A stretch of DNA of 24,170 nucleotides from Flavobacteriaceae bacterium UBA7446 (GCA_002478685.1 DLPY01000074.1:1136-25305), one strand, 5' to 3'. Counted from the stretch's first letter, positions 7,543-17,005 are shown. Notes: generated from the letters alone by a model not told the origin. Translations and numbers: made by a program.

Positions 7543-9488
7543 AGTCAATTTATTTACTACTTTTAGTTGCGCAAAGTCTCTGGGCACAAAATCCTGTCCA
7601 GTGGAGTGCACAAGCACGTCAAACAGATACCCATACCTACGACGTGGTGGTCAGTGCTACTATTGTAGAAAACTGGAAACTCTACAGTACGGATTTGCCT
7701 GAAGGCGGTCCACTGCCAACAGTTTTTAAGTGGCAAAATGCTACACCTTTAGGTGACATCCAAGGCACAACTCCCAAAACAGGATTTGATCCTATTTTTG
7801 ATATAGAGTTATCTTATTTTATCAAAAAGGCCATGTTGGTGCAAACAGTCCAGACAGAAGAAAAGGAGATAAACCTACTTATCGAATACCAGACATGTGA
7901 CGATGCAGTTTGCATTTTTAGAGAAGAATATTTAGTTATTCCTAACGATGGAACGTTGGTAAATGCCATAGACCGTGATCTTACAGACATAGAAGTCGAG
8001 GGCAATAGCCTTAAGCTAGATTTAAAAAACACTTCATTTTTAGAGGCTGCTGTTAGTGCGAAAAATAGTTCGTGGTGGGGCATTTTTATATTGGGATTAT
8101 TTGGAGGTTTTTTAGCATTACTTACTCCCTGTGTTTTTCCACTAATCCCGCTTACAGTTTCTTATTTTTCAAAAAGCAGTACAAGTCGCTACGAAGGAAT
8201 TCGGCGTTCCCTGGTATACACGTTTTCTATAATTGGCATTTATGTACTGCTTAGTTTACCGTTTCATTTTATAGACCAATTGCGCCCTGAAGTATTAAAT
8301 TCTATCGCTACAAATGTGGTGCTTAACATGGTGTTTTTTGCTATCTTTTTGGTTTTTTCGCTCTCATTTTTTGGATTATTTGATATTACTCTTCCTGCAT
8401 CTTGGACGTTAAAGTCAGACGAGGTTTCTTCAAAATCAAATTACTTGGGTATTTTCTTTATGGCGCTGACCTTGGCTTTGGTGTCTTTTTCTTGTACAGG
8501 ACCTATTTTGGGTTCTTTACTTGTGGGATCACTTACCGCCGATGGTGGTGCTGTGCAGCTAACAGCAGGAATGCTTGGATTTGGAACAGCATTGGCCTTT
8601 CCGTTTGGCTTTTTGTCTTTTTTCCCGAGTGTGCTTAGCAAATTACCTAAATCCGGAGGATGGTTGCACAATGTAAAAGTATCCCTTGGCTTTATCGAGT
8701 TGGCATTGTCACTAAAATTCTTGTCGAACGCTGATATGGTACAAAGTTGGGGCTTAATGCCACGTGAAATTTTTATTGGCATTTGGATGTTGATTCTGGT
8801 GCTTTGGGCTATATTTTTGTTTGGCGGATTGTCATTTTTGCATGCCAAACCCAAAAAGGAAAGTACGCTACAAAAAGTGCTTGGGGTTGGGGTTTTGGTA
8901 TTTGTGGTTTATTTGGCACAAGGCATTTTACCCAATCAAAACGCCCCGTTGCGGGCACTAAGTGGCTTTCCACCACCATCTTTTTATTCTTTGTACCAAA
9001 TAGAATCTGATTGCCCACTTGGATTGGATTGCTATAAAGATTTTGAATTGGGTAAAGCGGTTGCCATGGCGCAACAAAAACCCATTTTGTTAGATTTTAC
9101 AGGTTGGGCGTGCGTAAATTGTCGTAAGGTGGAAGAAAACATTTGGACTAAGCCAGATATTTATGCGTTGCTGCGAGATGAGGTGGTGTTGATTTCATTA
9201 TATGTGGACGATAGAAAACCCTTAGCTGAAGAAAATCAACAAACAATTACTTATGCTGACGGTAGTAGTCGAACGCTAAACACGGTAGGGCAGAAGTGGT
9301 CTGCGTTTCAAGCGTTAAATTTTAAATCAGTATCGCAGCCCTATTATGTGCTCATGCTCCCCGATGGAACGCTCTTAAATCCACCAATACAATATACAGA
9401 TGCCAACACTTATTTAGCATGGCTTAAACAAGGGATTAAAGCGAGTAGATCACGGCAACCGCTGGTACCCGCCTTTAGCATAGAGTAG
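7539..9488 (+). CDS. dsbD: Thiol:disulfide interchange protein DsbD
   Basis: Carries electrons from cytoplasmic thioredoxin across the inner membrane to periplasmic thiol pathways. The 649-residue layout is complete. A signal peptide (about 1-16) is followed by an N-terminal immunoglobulin-like domain with a cysteine pair (C120, C125), then a polytopic membrane core from about 178 to 465 with redox cysteines in TPCVFPLIPLT (C198) and SFSCTGPILG (C319). The C-terminal thioredoxin-like domain has active site WACVNC (C525, C528). The start overlaps tilS by ATGA. The last 39 bp overlap the opposite-strand flavin reductase; the final 13 or so residues look like an extension beyond the thioredoxin fold. 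Confidence 0.94.
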   Translation: MKSIYLLLLVAQSLWAQNPVQWSAQARQTDTHTYDVVVSATIVENWKLYSTDLPEGGPLPTVFKWQNATPLGDIQGTTPKTGFDPIFDIELSYFIKKAMLVQTVQTEEKEINLLIEYQTCDDAVCIFREEYLVIPNDGTLVNAIDRDLTDIEVEGNSLKLDLKNTSFLEAAVSAKNSSWWGIFILGLFGGFLALLTPCVFPLIPLTVSYFSKSSTSRYEGIRRSLVYTFSIIGIYVLLSLPFHFIDQLRPEVLNSIATNVVLNMVFFAIFLVFSLSFFGLFDITLPASWTLKSDEVSSKSNYLGIFFMALTLALVSFSCTGPILGSLLVGSLTADGGAVQLTAGMLGFGTALAFPFGFLSFFPSVLSKLPKSGGWLHNVKVSLGFIELALSLKFLSNADMVQSWGLMPREIFIGIWMLILVLWAIFLFGGLSFLHAKPKKESTLQKVLGVGVLVFVVYLAQGILPNQNAPLRALSGFPPPSFYSLYQIESDCPLGLDCYKDFELGKAVAMAQQKPILLDFTGWACVNCRKVEENIWTKPDIYALLRDEVVLISLYVDDRKPLAEENQQTITYADGSSRTLNTVGQKWSAFQALNFKSVSQPYYVLMLPDGTLLNPPIQYTDANTYLAWLKQGIKASRSRQPLVPAFSIE

Positions 9489-9917
9489 GGGGCTGCCGTC
9501 GCTTTTTACGCCATTGGTCACTTGTCCATAATACACGATATGGTCTCCAACTTTGTGGAATTGTATGATTTCTCCAGCTAAATATCCTAACGAATCCTTT
9601 AAAATAGGTAGTTTATTTTTCATTAACTCAACGTTGCTAAAGCGCTCTGCCTGCGTTTTTTTAGGATTTGCAAAAGAATTGGAAACATCCTCCTGATTTT
9701 CAGTGAGAATGTTAATCGCAAAGGAGTTGCTTTTTTGAAAGGCTTCGTTGGTGGTGGACTCCGTTTTAAGGCAAAACAATACTATGGGTGGCTCCAAGGA
9801 AACAGAAGTAAAAGAATTTGCCGTAAAACCAAAAGGTTGATTGTTGTGCGAGGTAGTAATTACAGTGATGCCCGTAGCAAATTGCCTACAAATGGCACGA
9901 AAGTCGTTTGCATTCAT
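9450..9917 (-). CDS. Flavin reductase-like FMN-binding protein
   Basis: A 155-residue member of the flavin reductase / DIM6-NTAB family with a split-barrel FMN fold. It begins FRAICRQFATGITVIT and has the hallmark GFTANSFTSVSLEPPIVLFCL and a C-terminal SPLLYAKGGYQRL typical of the family. Such proteins reduce FMN or FAD with NAD(P)H, often to supply a partner monooxygenase; no partner is visible here. The C-terminal codons overlap the end of dsbD by 39 bp, yet they encode the conserved LLYxxGGY motif, so the overlap is real and not a misplaced stop. It diverges from yifB, with 48 bp between the starts. Confidence 0.88.
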   Translation of the reverse strand: MNANDFRAICRQFATGITVITTSHNNQPFGFTANSFTSVSLEPPIVLFCLKTESTTNEAFQKSNSFAINILTENQEDVSNSFANPKKTQAERFSNVELMKNKLPILKDSLGYLAGEIIQFHKVGDHIVYYGQVTNGVKSDGSPLLYAKGGYQRLP

Positions 9918-9930
9918 TGTGGCAAATAAC

Positions 9931-9960
9931 GGTATTTTTTATATTTTTATAAAAAATACC
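9931..9960. repeat. Perfect 13-bp inverted repeat between divergent genes
   Basis: GGTATTTTTTATA (9931-9943), a TTTT loop, then TATAAAAAATACC (9948-9960): a perfect palindrome with 13-bp arms. It sits in the 48-bp gap between the starts of the flavin reductase (minus) and yifB (plus), ending 5 nt before the yifB ATG. It could be an operator for a dimeric regulator or an mRNA hairpin before yifB. It is AT-rich, so some symmetry by chance is easier than usual, but a perfect 13-bp arm is not expected. Confidence 0.6.
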
Positions 9961-9965
9961 TACTT

Positions 9966-11498
9966 ATGTTAACCCAAATTTTTGGTAGTGCCGCATTTGG
10001 CATTAATGCCCAATGCATTACTATAGAAGTCCATATCCATCCAGGCGTTGGATACCACCTTGTTGGTTTGCCTGATAACGCTGTAAAAGAAAGCAACCAC
10101 CGCATTGCTGCTGCTGTTATGGAGTGTGGTTATAAACTACCTGGGAAACGAATTACCATAAATATGGCTCCTGCCGATTTACGCAAGGAGGGTGCTGCTT
10201 ACGATGTGCCTATTGCATTGGGTATTTTGGTAGCATCGGGGCAAGTCAAAACATCTCATTTAAGCAAGTGGATTGTAATGGGCGAACTGTCTTTAGACGG
10301 AACCTTACGTCCTGTACGAGGTGTTTTGCCCATGGCTCTTCAAGCTGTCGATGACGGATTCAAAGGAATTTTAGTGCCTAAAGAAAATGGGCAAGAAGCT
10401 GCCATAGTTGAAGGTATTGAAGTACATTCATTTGAACATTTAACAAAGCTAATAGGTTTTTTATGCACGTATCATCAAGAGAATTTGGTGACCTATGATT
10501 TGGCATCCCAGTTAGTACAAGAACAAGTTGCTGTTTTAGATTTTGAAGACGTAAAAGGGCAGGAGTCTATAAAACGATGTATGGAAGTGGCCGCTGCTGG
10601 CGGGCATAATATTTTACTCATTGGACCGCCAGGTGCTGGAAAAACGATGCTTGCCAAGCGCTTACCAAGTATTCTTCCACCCATGTCTATTCATGAAGCA
10701 CTTGAAACCACAAAAATCCATTCGGTGTCAGGGCAAATGAAAGGGTGCGGAATAATTCACCAGCGTCCATTTCGATCCCCGCATCATACCATTTCCGATG
10801 TTGCTTTGGTAGGCGGTGGCACTTACCCACAGCCAGGTGAAATTTCTTTAGCGCATCATGGGGTGTTGTTTTTAGACGAATTGCCCGAGTTTAAGCGTAG
10901 TGTTTTGGAGGTGTTACGCCAACCTTTAGAAGATAGAGAGGTTACTATTGCAAGAGCCAAATTTACCCTGACCTATCCAGCGTCCTTTATGTTGGTGGCA
11001 AGTATGAACCCAACCCCTTCAGGATTTTTTAATGACGATGCTGCTGCGCCCGGACATTCTGCCGCAGAAATGCAACGCTACTTGGGAAAAATTTCAGGTC
11101 CATTATTGGATAGAATAGATTTACATGTTGAAGTGCAAACTGTTCCTTTTGAAAAATTAGCACAAACTCCACTGGCAGAACCAAGTGTAGCTATTCGAAA
11201 ACGTGTGATAGCCGCCAGACAGCGACAACAGATTCGCTTTGCTGATGTTGCGCATGTGCATCACAATGCCGAAATGAATACCAAGCAAATTCGTAAATAC
11301 TGCGCACTTTCCAAAGCATCATTAACTTTGCTAAAAGCAGCCATGGATAGGTTGCGTTTGTCGGCAAGAGCGTACGATAGAATTTTAAAAGTAGCCCGGA
11401 CCATAGCCGATTTAGAATGCGAGCAATCAATTTTGGACGCGCATATCGCCGAAGCCATTCAATACCGAAGTTTGGATAGAGAAGGATGGTTGGGCTAA
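9966..11498 (+). CDS. yifB: YifB/ComM-family Mg-chelatase-like AAA+ ATPase
   Basis: A 510-residue protein of the YifB/ComM family. It has an N-terminal Lon-protease-like domain without a visible protease site (about 1-165) and an AAA+ module with Walker A GPPGAGKT (220-227), Walker B LFLDE (301-305) and the arginine-bearing LLDRIDLH, then a C-terminal helical lid. The best studied member, ComM, is a helicase for branch migration in natural transformation. In many ComM proteins the NPC-PCG segment after Walker B has cysteines; here it is MNPTPSGFF without cysteine, which I believe is common in Bacteroidota. It ends tail to tail with the aldehyde dehydrogenase, overlapping by 4 bp. Confidence 0.92.
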   Translation: MLTQIFGSAAFGINAQCITIEVHIHPGVGYHLVGLPDNAVKESNHRIAAAVMECGYKLPGKRITINMAPADLRKEGAAYDVPIALGILVASGQVKTSHLSKWIVMGELSLDGTLRPVRGVLPMALQAVDDGFKGILVPKENGQEAAIVEGIEVHSFEHLTKLIGFLCTYHQENLVTYDLASQLVQEQVAVLDFEDVKGQESIKRCMEVAAAGGHNILLIGPPGAGKTMLAKRLPSILPPMSIHEALETTKIHSVSGQMKGCGIIHQRPFRSPHHTISDVALVGGGTYPQPGEISLAHHGVLFLDELPEFKRSVLEVLRQPLEDREVTIARAKFTLTYPASFMLVASMNPTPSGFFNDDAAAPGHSAAEMQRYLGKISGPLLDRIDLHVEVQTVPFEKLAQTPLAEPSVAIRKRVIAARQRQQIRFADVAHVHHNAEMNTKQIRKYCALSKASLTLLKAAMDRLRLSARAYDRILKVARTIADLECEQSILDAHIAEAIQYRSLDREGWLG

Positions 11499-12883
11499 CT
11501 CATCCATCGCAGAATCTTTTTTAATAGTGGAAATGATTTTCGGTAAGGCGCATAGCGTTGCTTTGGATCAAACCAAGTAGGGCGCTCCACATAAGGTTTG
11601 TAGTGTGAAAACGTATCAAAAGAATATTTGCCGTGATAACTCCCGATTCCGCTATGTCCAACACCACCAAAAGGAAGATTATCGTTAGTGAAATACATAA
11701 TCACGTCATTTATCATGCCTCCTCCAAAACTGTATTTTCGCATCAGTCTTCGCGCCCATTTTTTGCGCTCCGAGAATACGTAAAATGAAAGGGGTTTTTC
11801 AAAATATGTTATGGTTTTATGGATTTCAGCATCATCTTTATACCTTATTATAGGTAACAGTGGACCAAAAATTTCATCATCCATTAAGCTGTTGTTTAAA
11901 TCGTTTATTGCAATGAGCGTTGGACTAACATAACGGTCATTTTCATCAACGTCACCCCCAAATAGAATGTCTTGCTTTTCGAGCAATTGTTTCATTTTTA
12001 ACACATGAACGTGATTTACCAAACGTGCATAATCGGGAGATTTCTGTGGGTTTTCACCATACATTCGAACAATTTCAGTCTTTAATGCCACTATAAAATC
12101 TGGGTAGATATCATGATGAACTATAAGATAATCAGGCGACATACATACTTGTCCACAATTCATAAATTTTCCCCAGACAATACGTCTTGCGCTTACATTG
12201 ATATTAGCCCTATAATCAACGATACAGGGGTTTTTTCCGCCTAACTCAAGGGTAGTTGGTGTTAGGTGTTCTGCCGCTGCTTTTGCTATAATTTTAGCAA
12301 TTTGAACACCTCCGGTAAAAAAGATGTAATCCCATCTGAATTGGAGTAATTCTTTTGCTACTTCAGGACCACCATTAGCCACGTAAACCCATTCGGGAGG
12401 AAAAATTTCTGAAATAATCTTTTGTAATAGTTCTGCAGTTTTTGGCGCGTGTTCTGTCGGTTTAAGAACGACTGTGTTCCCCGCTGAAACTGCAGCAATA
12501 AGGGGGTTTAGTGCCAATTGAAACGGATAATTCCATGGCGCAATGTGTAGCGTTACTCCATATGGTTCGGGAACAATCCAATCTTTACTAGGAAAATTCA
12601 CCCATTTTCCAGGTACCCGTTTTGGCTTTGACCAATCCTTAATTTTTTTGATTATTGTTTTAAATTCTTGAAGTATTAAATGAATTTCAGCCAACCAAAT
12701 TTCGGCTTCAGGTTTAGCCAAATCATGCTGTAATGCGCCAATAATTTTCGCTTCGTTTGACGTAATACACTTTTTAAGTGCGGTTAAATGTGAAATTCGT
12801 TTTTGAATACTAAGCGTGTTTCCAGCATTATAAAAAGCAGCTTGATTAGATTTCACCTCCTCTAATGTGTTATTCTTAATCAT
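11495..12883 (-). CDS. Class-3-type aldehyde dehydrogenase
   Basis: Oxidises aldehydes to acids with NAD(P)+. The 462-residue length and lack of an N-terminal extension fit the ALDH3 group (fatty and aromatic aldehydes). Landmarks are APWNYP (115-120) with the oxyanion Asn118, K141, the FTGG cofactor loop (189-192), LELGGKNP with the general base E213, and the nucleophile C247 in CGQVCMSPDY. C243, four residues earlier, is a second cysteine next to the active site. The C-terminus (YAPYRKSFPLLKKILRW) is amphipathic and basic, like membrane-associated ALDH3 proteins. The gene is transcribed alone and diverges from ilvD; its substrate is not indicated by context. Confidence 0.9.
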   Translation of the reverse strand: MIKNNTLEEVKSNQAAFYNAGNTLSIQKRISHLTALKKCITSNEAKIIGALQHDLAKPEAEIWLAEIHLILQEFKTIIKKIKDWSKPKRVPGKWVNFPSKDWIVPEPYGVTLHIAPWNYPFQLALNPLIAAVSAGNTVVLKPTEHAPKTAELLQKIISEIFPPEWVYVANGGPEVAKELLQFRWDYIFFTGGVQIAKIIAKAAAEHLTPTTLELGGKNPCIVDYRANINVSARRIVWGKFMNCGQVCMSPDYLIVHHDIYPDFIVALKTEIVRMYGENPQKSPDYARLVNHVHVLKMKQLLEKQDILFGGDVDENDRYVSPTLIAINDLNNSLMDDEIFGPLLPIIRYKDDAEIHKTITYFEKPLSFYVFSERKKWARRLMRKYSFGGGMINDVIMYFTNDNLPFGGVGHSGIGSYHGKYSFDTFSHYKPYVERPTWFDPKQRYAPYRKSFPLLKKILRWMS

Positions 12884-13096
12884 TGAGCAATATTTTCCGC
12901 TTTTTTTAGTGAATATGTAAAAATATAGCTTTTAATTGTAAAACTGCCTCTTTTTTTACTTTTTGATTTTATCAAACTGCTGATTAACATTCCGTCTGTA
13001 TTTTTCTATAATTAATTTTTATTGAACAGACCCAAAATATTTTTCCCTTATTGACACTCGTTTTGTATTTTAGCTAATCCTTATCTCAAAAAAACT
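12884..13096. other. 213-bp divergent intergenic region between the aldehyde dehydrogenase and ilvD
   Basis: AT-rich and without a coding ORF; the only ATG on the plus strand before ilvD is followed at once by TAA, so no leader peptide precedes the ilv operon. Two small symmetric elements are present: TTTGAT-TTT-ATCAAA (12962-12976) and GTCTGT/ACAGAC arms at 12994-12999 and 13026-13031. A TTGACA is at 13051-13056, but no TAnnTTTG box lies at the right spacing. I cannot define promoters here with confidence. Confidence 0.4.
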
Positions 13097-14776
13097 ATGG
13101 GACATAACCGCTATTCTAAAACTGTAACACAGGATTCTAGTCAACCAGCGGCACAGGCAATGCTACATGCGATTGGTCTAACAGAAGAAGATTTTCAAAA
13201 GCCTTTGGTGGGTATTGCTAGTACTGGATATGAAGGTAATCCCTGTAATATGCATCTTAACGACTTGGCTGTAGAAATCAAAAAAGGCACAAAAGAAGTA
13301 GACTTGGTTGGACTGATTTTTAACACCATTGGCGTTAGCGATGGCATTTCAATGGGGACTCCTGGAATGCGTTTTTCACTCCCCTCTCGTGATTTAATAG
13401 CTGATTCTATGGAAATGGTTATGGGCGGAATGTCTTATGACGGAATGGTTGCAGTTGTTGGTTGTGATAAAAATATGCCAGGTTCGGTCATGGCAATGCT
13501 TCGACTTAATCGCCCAAGTATTATGGTTTATGGAGGAACAATTGCTTCAGGTTGTGTGGCGGACAAAAAACTTGATATTGTTTCTGCTTTTGAGGCTTGG
13601 GGCGAAAAAGTTGCAGGCACTATAAACGAGGCGCAGTACAAAGAAGTTATTCATAATGCGTGTCCTGGCGCGGGTGCTTGTGGCGGTATGTACACTGCAA
13701 ATACCATGGCGTCTGCTATTGAAGTTTTAGGGCTTTCGTTAACGTATAATTCTTCAAACCCAGCTGTAAGCCAAGAAAAAATTCATGAGTGTGTTGAAGC
13801 TGGAAAAGCAATTCGTTTACTTATTGAGAAAAACATTAAACCTAAAGATATTGTCACTAAAAAATCTCTCGAAAATGCCATTCGTTTGGTTACAGTTTTG
13901 GGTGGTTCAACGAATGCTGTACTTCACTTTTTAGCAATTGCACGGGCTGCAGATGTTGAGTTTACATTGGCCGATTTTCAACGTATTAGTGATACTACCC
14001 CATTTTTGGCTGATTTAAAGCCGAGTGGTAAGTTTTTGATGGAAGATGTTCATCGTGTTGGTGGTGTTCCTGCTGTCATTAAATTTATGCTTAATAACAG
14101 GATGCTTCACGGCGATTGCATGACAGTTACTGGTAAGACACTTGCCGAAAATATGGCAGATGTTCCCCCGCTCACTAAAAACCAAAAAATTATTCGACCA
14201 TTAGACAATCCAATCAAGGAAACAGGTCATATTAGGATTTTATTCGGAAACCTTGCTTTAGATGGTTCTGTGGCCAAGATTACGGGCAAAGAAGGACTCT
14301 CATTTGAAGGCCCTGCTCGGGTGTATGACGGTGAGTTTGCAGCAAATGCTGGAATCAAAGCGGGAGAAGTTCAAAAAGGTGAGGTTGTGGTTATACGATA
14401 TGAAGGCCCTAAAGGTGGGCCAGGAATGCCAGAAATGCTTAAACCTACTGCTGCAATTATGGGTGCAGGACTAGGCAAAGATGTGGCACTTATCACAGAT
14501 GGGCGTTTCTCAGGCGGTACGCATGGATTTGTAGTTGGACACATAACTCCAGAGGCTCAATTAGGTGGTGTAATTGCTTTAGTTGAAAATGGTGACATTA
14601 TCCGTATTGATGCGCAAACTAATGAATTACACGTACACTTGAGTGATGAAGAACTTGCCAAGCGCCGTATTGAATGGACCCCTCCAAACTTAAAAGTACA
14701 AAAAGGGGTATTGTACAAATATGCACAAGCAGTAGCATCGGCTTCTGAGGGTTGTGTAACAGATAACAGTGTATGA
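13097..14776 (+). CDS. ilvD: Dihydroxy-acid dehydratase
   Basis: Dehydrates 2,3-dihydroxy-isovalerate and 2,3-dihydroxy-3-methylvalerate to the keto acids of valine and isoleucine. The 559-residue protein carries an iron-sulfur cluster; candidate ligands are C50 (GNPCN), C123 (VGCDKNMPG) and C195 (CPGAGACGGMYTANTM), and the signature GRFSGGTHGFVVGH is present near the C-terminus. It is shorter than the E. coli enzyme, as in the form found in many other bacteria and plants. The start has an A-run (CAAAAAAACT) and no clear Shine-Dalgarno site. First gene of the ilv operon; it overlaps ilvB by ATGA. Confidence 0.96.
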   Translation: MGHNRYSKTVTQDSSQPAAQAMLHAIGLTEEDFQKPLVGIASTGYEGNPCNMHLNDLAVEIKKGTKEVDLVGLIFNTIGVSDGISMGTPGMRFSLPSRDLIADSMEMVMGGMSYDGMVAVVGCDKNMPGSVMAMLRLNRPSIMVYGGTIASGCVADKKLDIVSAFEAWGEKVAGTINEAQYKEVIHNACPGAGACGGMYTANTMASAIEVLGLSLTYNSSNPAVSQEKIHECVEAGKAIRLLIEKNIKPKDIVTKKSLENAIRLVTVLGGSTNAVLHFLAIARAADVEFTLADFQRISDTTPFLADLKPSGKFLMEDVHRVGGVPAVIKFMLNNRMLHGDCMTVTGKTLAENMADVPPLTKNQKIIRPLDNPIKETGHIRILFGNLALDGSVAKITGKEGLSFEGPARVYDGEFAANAGIKAGEVQKGEVVVIRYEGPKGGPGMPEMLKPTAAIMGAGLGKDVALITDGRFSGGTHGFVVGHITPEAQLGGVIALVENGDIIRIDAQTNELHVHLSDEELAKRRIEWTPPNLKVQKGVLYKYAQAVASASEGCVTDNSV

Positions 14777-16470
14777 CACCTGAAAAAAATATTACAGGTT
14801 CTGAAGCTTTAATCCATTGCTTACTCGCAGAGGGGGTTGATCTTATTTACGGGTATCCAGGGGGTGCTATCATGCCTTTTTATGATGAGCTTTATAAATT
14901 TCAAGACAAACTTCAGCACGTACTTACACGTCACGAGCAAGGAGCAACGCATGCTGCTCAGGGTTTTGCTCGTGTGAGTGGAAAAGTTGGCGTTTGTGTG
15001 GCTACCTCTGGTCCAGGCGCTACAAATTTGGTTACCGGTATTGCCGACGCTATGATAGATTCAACACCTATAGTTTGTATAACAGGCCAGGTACCCTCAC
15101 ATTTGTTGGGTTCTGATGCCTTTCAAGAAACAGATATCATAGGTATTTCAACCCCTGTTACGAAGTGGAACTATCAAATTACAAATGTTGCTGAGATTCC
15201 AGAGGTAATGGCAAAAGCATTCTATATTGCGCGTTCAGGTCGCCCGGGTCCAGTGCTAGTTGATATTACCAAAGACGCACAATTTGCTTCATTTGATTTT
15301 AGTTATACGCCTTGTACAGGAGTAAGAAGTTACAACCCTATTCCAGAAGTTATCCCAACTACTATTGATCAAGCTGCTGCAATAATCAATAAAGCCAAAA
15401 AACCCCTAATCGTTTGGGGACAAGGCGTTATTTTGGGCAAAGCTGAAGCTGAACTTAAAACATTTGTAGAAAAATCAAATATTCCTGCTGCATGGACAAT
15501 TTTGGGTGTTTCTGCTATAGCCACAGACCATCCATTGAATGTAGGTATGGTAGGAATGCATGGAAATTACGGTCCAAACAAACTAACTAATGAATGTGAT
15601 GTGCTTATTGCGATTGGAATGCGTTTTGACGATCGTGTTACTGGAAATTTGGAAACCTATGCAAAGCAAGCTAAGGTTATTCATTTAGAAATTGACCCCG
15701 CTGAAATCAATAAAAATGTTATTGCTGATGTAGCTGTTTTGGGCGATGTTAAGCATACACTTCCATTGTTAGCTGAAAAAGTAGATGCAAAACCCTACAC
15801 CAATTGGTTTGCGGAGTTCAAAAAGTTTAATGAAATAGAATATGATAAAGTCATTAAAAACGATTTGCATCCAACAAAAAAAGGGCTAACTATGGGTGAG
15901 GTCCTTAAAGAAATCAACCGTGCCTCACATAACGATGCCGTGATTGTTTCAGATGTTGGGCAACACCAGATGATTGCTTGTCGCTACGCATGTTTTTCAA
16001 ACTCAAAAAGCAACGTAACTTCAGGAGGTTTGGGCACAATGGGCTTCGCACTACCTGCAGCTTTAGGGGCTAAAATGGGTGCTCCAGAGCGCGAGGTTGT
16101 TGCCATTATTGGCGATGGTGGTTTTCAAATGACCATTCAAGAATTAGGAACGATTTTTCAAACACAGGCTGCGGTAAAAGTGGTAGTACTTAATAACGAC
16201 TTTTTAGGGATGGTACGACAATGGCAGCAACTGTTTTTTGACAAACGCTATGTATCTACTGAAATGTTAAACCCGGATTTCGTGAAAATTGCTGAGGGCT
16301 ATTTTATTGATGCAAAACGTGTAACTTCACGTGATGACTTGGCCAGTGCTGTTGATGAAATGATAGCTTCCGAAAAGCCTTATTTCTTGGAGGTTTGCGT
16401 AGAAAAAGAGGATAACGTTTTTCCGATGATTCCCTCTGGTGCATCAGTTTCTGATATTAGATTGTCTTAA
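14773..16470 (+). CDS. ilvB: Acetolactate synthase large (catalytic) subunit
   Basis: Joins two pyruvates, or pyruvate and 2-ketobutyrate, to give acetolactate or acetohydroxybutyrate, using thiamine diphosphate and FAD. The 565-residue protein has the three domains of the family: the N-terminal ThDP-activating glutamate E55 in TRHEQGATHAAQG, the central FAD-binding domain, and the C-terminal ThDP motif GDGGFQMTIQELGTIFQ...VVVLNN (about 447-475). The ATG overlaps the ilvD stop. It pairs with the ilvN product, encoded 3 nt downstream. Confidence 0.96.
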   Translation: MTPEKNITGSEALIHCLLAEGVDLIYGYPGGAIMPFYDELYKFQDKLQHVLTRHEQGATHAAQGFARVSGKVGVCVATSGPGATNLVTGIADAMIDSTPIVCITGQVPSHLLGSDAFQETDIIGISTPVTKWNYQITNVAEIPEVMAKAFYIARSGRPGPVLVDITKDAQFASFDFSYTPCTGVRSYNPIPEVIPTTIDQAAAIINKAKKPLIVWGQGVILGKAEAELKTFVEKSNIPAAWTILGVSAIATDHPLNVGMVGMHGNYGPNKLTNECDVLIAIGMRFDDRVTGNLETYAKQAKVIHLEIDPAEINKNVIADVAVLGDVKHTLPLLAEKVDAKPYTNWFAEFKKFNEIEYDKVIKNDLHPTKKGLTMGEVLKEINRASHNDAVIVSDVGQHQMIACRYACFSNSKSNVTSGGLGTMGFALPAALGAKMGAPEREVVAIIGDGGFQMTIQELGTIFQTQAAVKVVVLNNDFLGMVRQWQQLFFDKRYVSTEMLNPDFVKIAEGYFIDAKRVTSRDDLASAVDEMIASEKPYFLEVCVEKEDNVFPMIPSGASVSDIRLS

Positions 16471-16473
16471 ATT

Positions 16474-16995
16474 ATGGAAAAAAAATACACCATTTCAATT
16501 TATACTGAAAACAGCGTTGGCTTGCTCAACCGTGTTTCAGCTATTTTTCAGCGAAGACATATCAATATTGAAAGCATAACATCTTCAGCATCTGAAATTG
16601 AAGAAGTATCTCGCTTTGTTATTGTAGTGAGTTTGTCCGAGGAAGCTGTTAAAAAAGTGGTAGGGCAGATTGAAAAACAAATTGAAGTTATTAAGGCATT
16701 TTGTCATACCGATGAAGAAACTATTTTTCAAGAGTCTGCTTTGTATAAGGTAGCTTCAAAATCATTGTTTGAAGAACGCCAAATTCAAAATATTATTAAA
16801 AATAGTCATGCAAATATTGTGACTGTAAACACCGAGTTTTTTGTTATTGAAAAAACAGGTTTTCGTCACGAAACGGAACAATTGTATAAGGATTTGGCTC
16901 CCTACGGATTGCTGCAATTTGTACGCTCAGGTCGAATCTCAGTAACTAAATCCCCAATGAACATAAAAGCATTATTAACAAAATTAAACAATTAA
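16474..16995 (+). CDS. ilvN: Acetolactate synthase small (regulatory) subunit
   Basis: A 173-residue regulatory subunit with an N-terminal ACT domain (YTISIYTENSVGLLNRVSAIFQRRHINIESI, about 4-35 onward) that in this family binds valine for feedback inhibition, followed by the C-terminal ALS small-subunit domain that activates IlvB. It starts 3 nt after ilvB. Length and order match the usual bacterial IlvN/IlvH. Valine sensitivity cannot be judged without a structure-based alignment. Confidence 0.94.
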   Translation: MEKKYTISIYTENSVGLLNRVSAIFQRRHINIESITSSASEIEEVSRFVIVVSLSEEAVKKVVGQIEKQIEVIKAFCHTDEETIFQESALYKVASKSLFEERQIQNIIKNSHANIVTVNTEFFVIEKTGFRHETEQLYKDLAPYGLLQFVRSGRISVTKSPMNIKALLTKLNN

Positions 16996-17005
16996 ACACT
17001 TAGAA

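Noticed and set aside
8441..8854. 137-codon open frame on the minus strand inside dsbD
   Set aside because: Antisense to the DsbD membrane core; composition is what the reverse of hydrophobic codons gives, with no family features.
11484..11521. Possible intrinsic terminator after yifB (GGATG/CATCC plus a T-run at 11516-11521)
   Set aside because: The stem is only 5 bp and the T-run begins about 11 nt after it, so it does not fit a rho-independent terminator.
13051..13073. TTGACA with TATTTTAG as an ilvD promoter
   Set aside because: Spacing is only 12 nt from TTG to the second element and the -7 box has a mismatch, so neither consensus is met.
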